Shown here one piece after another: positions 61,202-64,000 of a stretch of DNA of 64,000 nucleotides. The notes beneath the pieces were generated by a model. It did not search any database. It was not told the origin of the DNA and was given only the letters and a program-made list of their open reading frames with translations. A program made the position numbers and the translations under genes. Numbering within the stretch: position 1 is the first letter of the stretch; the number at the start of each line of letters is the position of its first letter. Origin of the DNA: CAWCQC01 sp963819905 (GTDB lineage Bacteria > Actinomycetota > Thermoleophilia > Gaiellales > Gaiellaceae); NCBI GenBank assembly GCA_963819905.1, contig CAWFXP010000007.1:284729-348728 (forward strand). The letters run 5' to 3'.

Positions 61202-61465
61202 CTAGCCGCCGGTCGCTTCGGTGTAACGCTCCAGAGCCTGTCTGAGCTGGACACCGTTCTCGGCCATCTCCTGGTCGAGCGATCCCGGAACGAGTTGGCC
61301 CGCGCGGCGGTGCCCTCGCGCACGCTCGTACGCCGCTTGGCGACGCTGCGCCAGGACCACAACTCGATCGCCGAGGCTCTCGGTCAGCGAGATGGCCCGC
61401 ATGTCGGTCTGGAGGATGGTGGACTCGCTCGGACGCCTCTTGTCCCGATCACTCGTGTTCGGCAT
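61202..61465 (-). CDS. Hypothetical 87-aa protein
   Basis: The ATG at 61465 has GGAG nearby and opens MPNTSDRDKRRPSESTILQT, followed by helical SLGDRVVVLAQRRQAAYERA and a C-terminal LDQEMAENGVQLRQALERYT. It looks like a small coiled or helical cytosolic protein. Function unknown. Confidence 0.45.
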   Translation of the reverse strand: MPNTSDRDKRRPSESTILQTDMRAISLTESLGDRVVVLAQRRQAAYERARGHRRAGQLVPGSLDQEMAENGVQLRQALERYTEATGG

Positions 61466-61723
61466 GCAAAGACTCCGCTCTGATTCTTGTACGCCGACCA
61501 CGCGTCGGAGGGTTCCGACAAATGTGGCGCCTGTGACAAAAAAATATAGCCGCCGAGCTCAGTTTCGCGGCCGAGCGCGAGGTGATGGAGCTCATGCATC
61601 CTTGAGCCCTCGGGCCGTCGAGTCCACGAGACGCCAGATGGCGGGCCCCCGTCGCTCGTCGGGAAGCATCGCCGCGGGAGCTCCGAGGCCCCTTGCGGGT
61701 TGACCGTCAGCCGCGCATTGGCT

Positions 61724-61999
61724 TTAGCGGAGTCGGACCAGTCGTTGACGGGTGTCGACGCTCTCGACGGCGTCGAAGGGTATGTGGCGATTGCGTTTCC
61801 AGAACAATCGGCCAGAGCGAATCACGATCTCTTCTGGATACTCGGCGTGGCGTTCATAGCGAAGACGTTCGACCACGCCGAAGGACTGGCCATCCCGGGT
61901 GACCACCCGATAGCCGTGGGACTGAGAGAGGTGGTAGCCGACGCGAGAGGCGTCACCAAGTGAACGCGGCTTCCTCCCGTCGCCTTCCCGGACGGCCAT
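61724..61999 (-). CDS. PRC-barrel-like small protein
   Basis: This 91-aa protein has a central beta-rich part HGYRVVTRDGQSFGVVERLR, YPEEIVIRSGRLFWKRNRHI and PFDAVESVDTRQRLVRLR. This matches the pattern of PRC-barrel/DUF2171-type domains, which bind RNA, photosystem or cell-division partners in different lineages. The N-terminus is short and basic. No operon partner is evident. Confidence 0.6.
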   Translation of the reverse strand: MAVREGDGRKPRSLGDASRVGYHLSQSHGYRVVTRDGQSFGVVERLRYERHAEYPEEIVIRSGRLFWKRNRHIPFDAVESVDTRQRLVRLR

Positions 62000-62125
62000 G
62001 CGAATAGCCTAGGCGCAAGCACGGTGGCGGGGGGGTGCGGCGGTCGGCGGGTCATTGCGCCGGCACGTGTTGCGGCGCACCTGAATCGATGCGACGCGGC
62101 GACCCCAACTCAAGTCCCCGCTGGC

Positions 62126-63454
62126 TTACACGTCCGTGTTGATCGAAATGACTGACTTGCCGGTCGCCCGCCCTCTTGGTGACCCGTCGTAGCCGAAGTC
62201 GTCCCGAAGTTGGGCTCGGGGTCGCAGCCAAAGGGAGATGTGGGTCGGTTGCATCGTCTCGTGGATGATGGCGCCGAGGTCGGCGCCGAGTTGGTCGAGG
62301 TCGACCTCGTCGCGGAGGCGCTGGCTGAATGCGTTGAGGGTCTGTTCGGCGTCGTAGCGTTGCCGGTAGAAGCGGCGGTCGACGAGTGCCTGGATTCGTC
62401 GTCGGGCCGGGCGGAAGAGGGCGGCGACGGCGAGGGTGGAGCCGGCGATGGCGAGGTCGTTTCCGCGGGTGAGGCCGCTGAAGGCCTGCTGTAGCCCGAT
62501 GACGATGGCGAAGTAGAGGCCGGCGAGCAGCGCCGTTAGCGCGAGGTAGACGACAGTCCGGTTGATGATCCGGTCGATGTCGTACAGGTGGTAGCGGAGG
62601 ATCGAGAAACCTGCCGCAATGGGGATCAAGGCGATGCTGAGCACGATCACGGCCTCCCAGGCGTCGCCCAGAACAGGGAGCCACCAGAAGAGAGCCGGGC
62701 CGGCGAGGAAGGCAGCGGCCAGAAGCCCGGCCGCGGCCGCGACCCACTTGATCTGCTGGCGTTCCACCCCACGTGAGCGGCGGAAGCGAACGACGAGGGA
62801 GACGGCCGCTAGAAGAATGCCGACAATGAGGAGGACGAAGCCAACGGTGGCGAGCACCTCTAGGACCGCCTGTGCGCTCTCGATCGCATAAGGATTTCGC
62901 ACGAACTCGAGGTCCTCGAGCGGCCCCGGGCTAAACATTCCCGTGACGACATTCAGCGCAATCGCGCCGACCGCGACCCAGACGACCGGTCGCCAGCGCC
63001 GCGAGAGCAGTCGCCCGTTCGGAAAGAGCAGCAGCAGAAGCGTGACGAGCATGAAGAGCGCCACGGCGAAGAGCCACGATTGGAGCCAGGCCATCGCCTC
63101 CCCAGCCGGAAGCGACCCCGGGTTGGTCAACAGAGCGTAGATCGCGTACCCGTTCGCGAAAGCGATGACCGCAAGCGCGAGTCCGCTACCGGTAAAGAGC
63201 CAGCCAATCGGGTTCCCGGGGCGGCGCGAGGCAACAAGAGCGCCGACCACTGGGAACGCGAGAAGCGCCACCACGAACATGACATCCGAGACGCGGGATC
63301 CGAGCGTGACACCGCCGGGCGTCGTCGGATTCAACACGACGAAGACGAGCCCCGCGACCGTCAGCGCAAGCGAAACGGCGCAAACCGACCAGGCGAGCCG
63401 GGCAGCTCCGTCGGCGCTCAACGCTTTGCCTCCCGGGGTCGCACGCCCACCCAC
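62126..63454 (-). CDS. Polytopic membrane protein like the sensor part of a histidine kinase, no kinase domain
   Basis: This 442-aa protein has ten or so helices (e.g. residues 20-43, 55-75, 85-105, 125-150, 160-175, 208-235). A cytosolic segment follows with ALFRPARRRIQALVDRRFYR and the helix LRDEVDLDQLGADLGAIIHE, then TMQPTHISLWLRP. That layout is common in actinobacterial sensor kinases, but no HisKA or ATPase motif follows and the protein ends soon after. It may be a receptor that acts through a partner or a stand-alone GAF-like sensor. Confidence 0.7.
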   Translation of the reverse strand: MGGRATPGGKALSADGAARLAWSVCAVSLALTVAGLVFVVLNPTTPGGVTLGSRVSDVMFVVALLAFPVVGALVASRRPGNPIGWLFTGSGLALAVIAFANGYAIYALLTNPGSLPAGEAMAWLQSWLFAVALFMLVTLLLLLFPNGRLLSRRWRPVVWVAVGAIALNVVTGMFSPGPLEDLEFVRNPYAIESAQAVLEVLATVGFVLLIVGILLAAVSLVVRFRRSRGVERQQIKWVAAAAGLLAAAFLAGPALFWWLPVLGDAWEAVIVLSIALIPIAAGFSILRYHLYDIDRIINRTVVYLALTALLAGLYFAIVIGLQQAFSGLTRGNDLAIAGSTLAVAALFRPARRRIQALVDRRFYRQRYDAEQTLNAFSQRLRDEVDLDQLGADLGAIIHETMQPTHISLWLRPRAQLRDDFGYDGSPRGRATGKSVISINTDV

Positions 63455-63766
63455 AAGTACCCAAGCTCACGCATCCCCAGCAAGTATCCGCACGAAACGT
63501 CACAAGAACGTTACGAGACCGCGCAAGGTGGGACCCGGCGCCTCCAAATCTGTGAGGGGGGAGGGGGTCGGAGCAGCAGAGACGGGGTTCCAGCAGCACC
63601 CCACCTAACCAACCCTTTGCGTGACGAGATGTTCGGGTAGTGGTGATGGAGCACTGGCCGCCGAGGAAAATCGTCGCTTAGTTAGACAGGTACGCGTGCG
63701 AGGCGAAGGACTTGGAGCGGAGCCCGATTCGCCCCGACCGAACCTCAGCAAACGGTCGCTCCGACT
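63455..63766. other. Gene-free stretch upstream of the membrane sensor gene
   Basis: About 310 bp. It should hold the promoter of the leftward membrane gene. Short frames here lack start signals and domain-like sequence. Nothing else is recognised. Confidence 0.35.
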
Positions 63767-63808
63767 CGACAAGCTGGGGGTCACTGGTTCGAGCCCAGTA
63801 CCGCCCAT
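63767..63808 (+). other. tRNA 3'-end-like fragment
   Basis: The plus strand has a perfect T-arm ACTGG-TTCGAGC-CCAGT with an acceptor-like end ACCGCCCA. A full anticodon arm and the 5' half cannot be drawn. It is probably another attachment-site remnant, of different identity from the tRNA-Ala fragment at 54.1 kb. Confidence 0.45.
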
Positions 63809-63812
63809 TCCG

Positions 63813-63849
63813 AACCGCGTGGTTGAGCGGAAACCGCGTGGTTGAGCGG
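63813..63849. repeat. Two tandem copies of an 18-bp sequence
   Basis: AACCGCGTGGTTGAGCGG is repeated exactly at 63813-63830 and 63832-63849. Each contains AACC/GGTT arms able to pair. It directly follows the tRNA-like fragment, so it may be an integrase arm site. The last 150 bp of the window show no gene. Confidence 0.5.
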
Positions 63850-64000
63850 GTCATGTGTGCCGGGTGTGCCGGAAATGCTTGTGCGGTGCTGTCCCCGGTG
63901 TGTCCTCGCTCAGCCCGGTGGCTTCAGAATCCGGGCGGTCGTCGCCCTCCTACGCCCACGCCTCACGGCGGGCCTCGGCGCGACCTCACAGGCTGGTGCG

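Overview
The window is high-GC DNA with GTG and TTG starts, tightly overlapping genes (many GTGA or ATGA stop/start overlaps), Rpf-like lysozyme domains, a SARP regulator and AfsR/PknB-style kinases. This points to an actinobacterium. A Thermoleophilia-type lineage (Gaiellales or Solirubrobacterales) fits the gene set, but that placement is an inference.

Layout. 1-2.7 kb: the 5' part of groES, then fabF, a HAD phosphatase and a flavin reductase. 2.7-18.75 kb: a potassium/osmotic island with TrkA, two TrkH copies (the second frameshifted), KtrB-KtrA, KdpFABC with an extra 27-aa peptide, a KdpD split into two distant genes, KdpE, two divergent universal stress proteins and an aquaporin/glycerol channel. 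18.75-30.6 kb: arginine biosynthesis. argC-J-B-D-R-G-H-lysA runs leftward and carA-carB rightward from a 43-bp divergent region with an ARG-box-like palindrome. 30.6-41.5 kb: envelope and housekeeping genes (beta-propeller anchor, LCP ligase, TatA, SirB1-like protein, SRPBCC protein, two Rpf-like lysozymes, papain-like protease, Vps62-domain membrane protein, glycosyltransferase, YdcF-like protein, VOC protein) plus a three-copy 93-bp tandem repeat.

41.5-64 kb is accessory and heavily broken. It holds a likely manganese (yybP-ykoY) riboswitch before a TerC gene with several frameshifts, tRNA-Ser and tRNA-Arg fragments with a tyrosine-recombinase remnant, a regulatory module (lipoprotein, SARP/BTAD regulator, large Ser/Thr kinase-nSTAND-WD40 protein), an IS3 remnant, and an integrative element (tRNA-Ala 3' fragment, integrase, excisionase-like HTH, HTH, Toprim primase/ATPase). 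After that come small hypothetical genes, a broken cupin, a PRC-barrel-like protein and a histidine-kinase-like membrane protein.

Two sets of direct repeats with 11-bp period, the spacing expected for OmpR-fold regulators, tie genes together. CTTGA/CTGAG pairs lie before kdp and between the two usp genes. TTACAG pairs lie before the SARP gene, before the kinase gene, and beside a truncated kinase copy. Single-base frameshifts, many in G/C runs, hit at least ten genes and cluster right of 41.9 kb. They may be consensus errors or real decay, and the sequence alone cannot decide.
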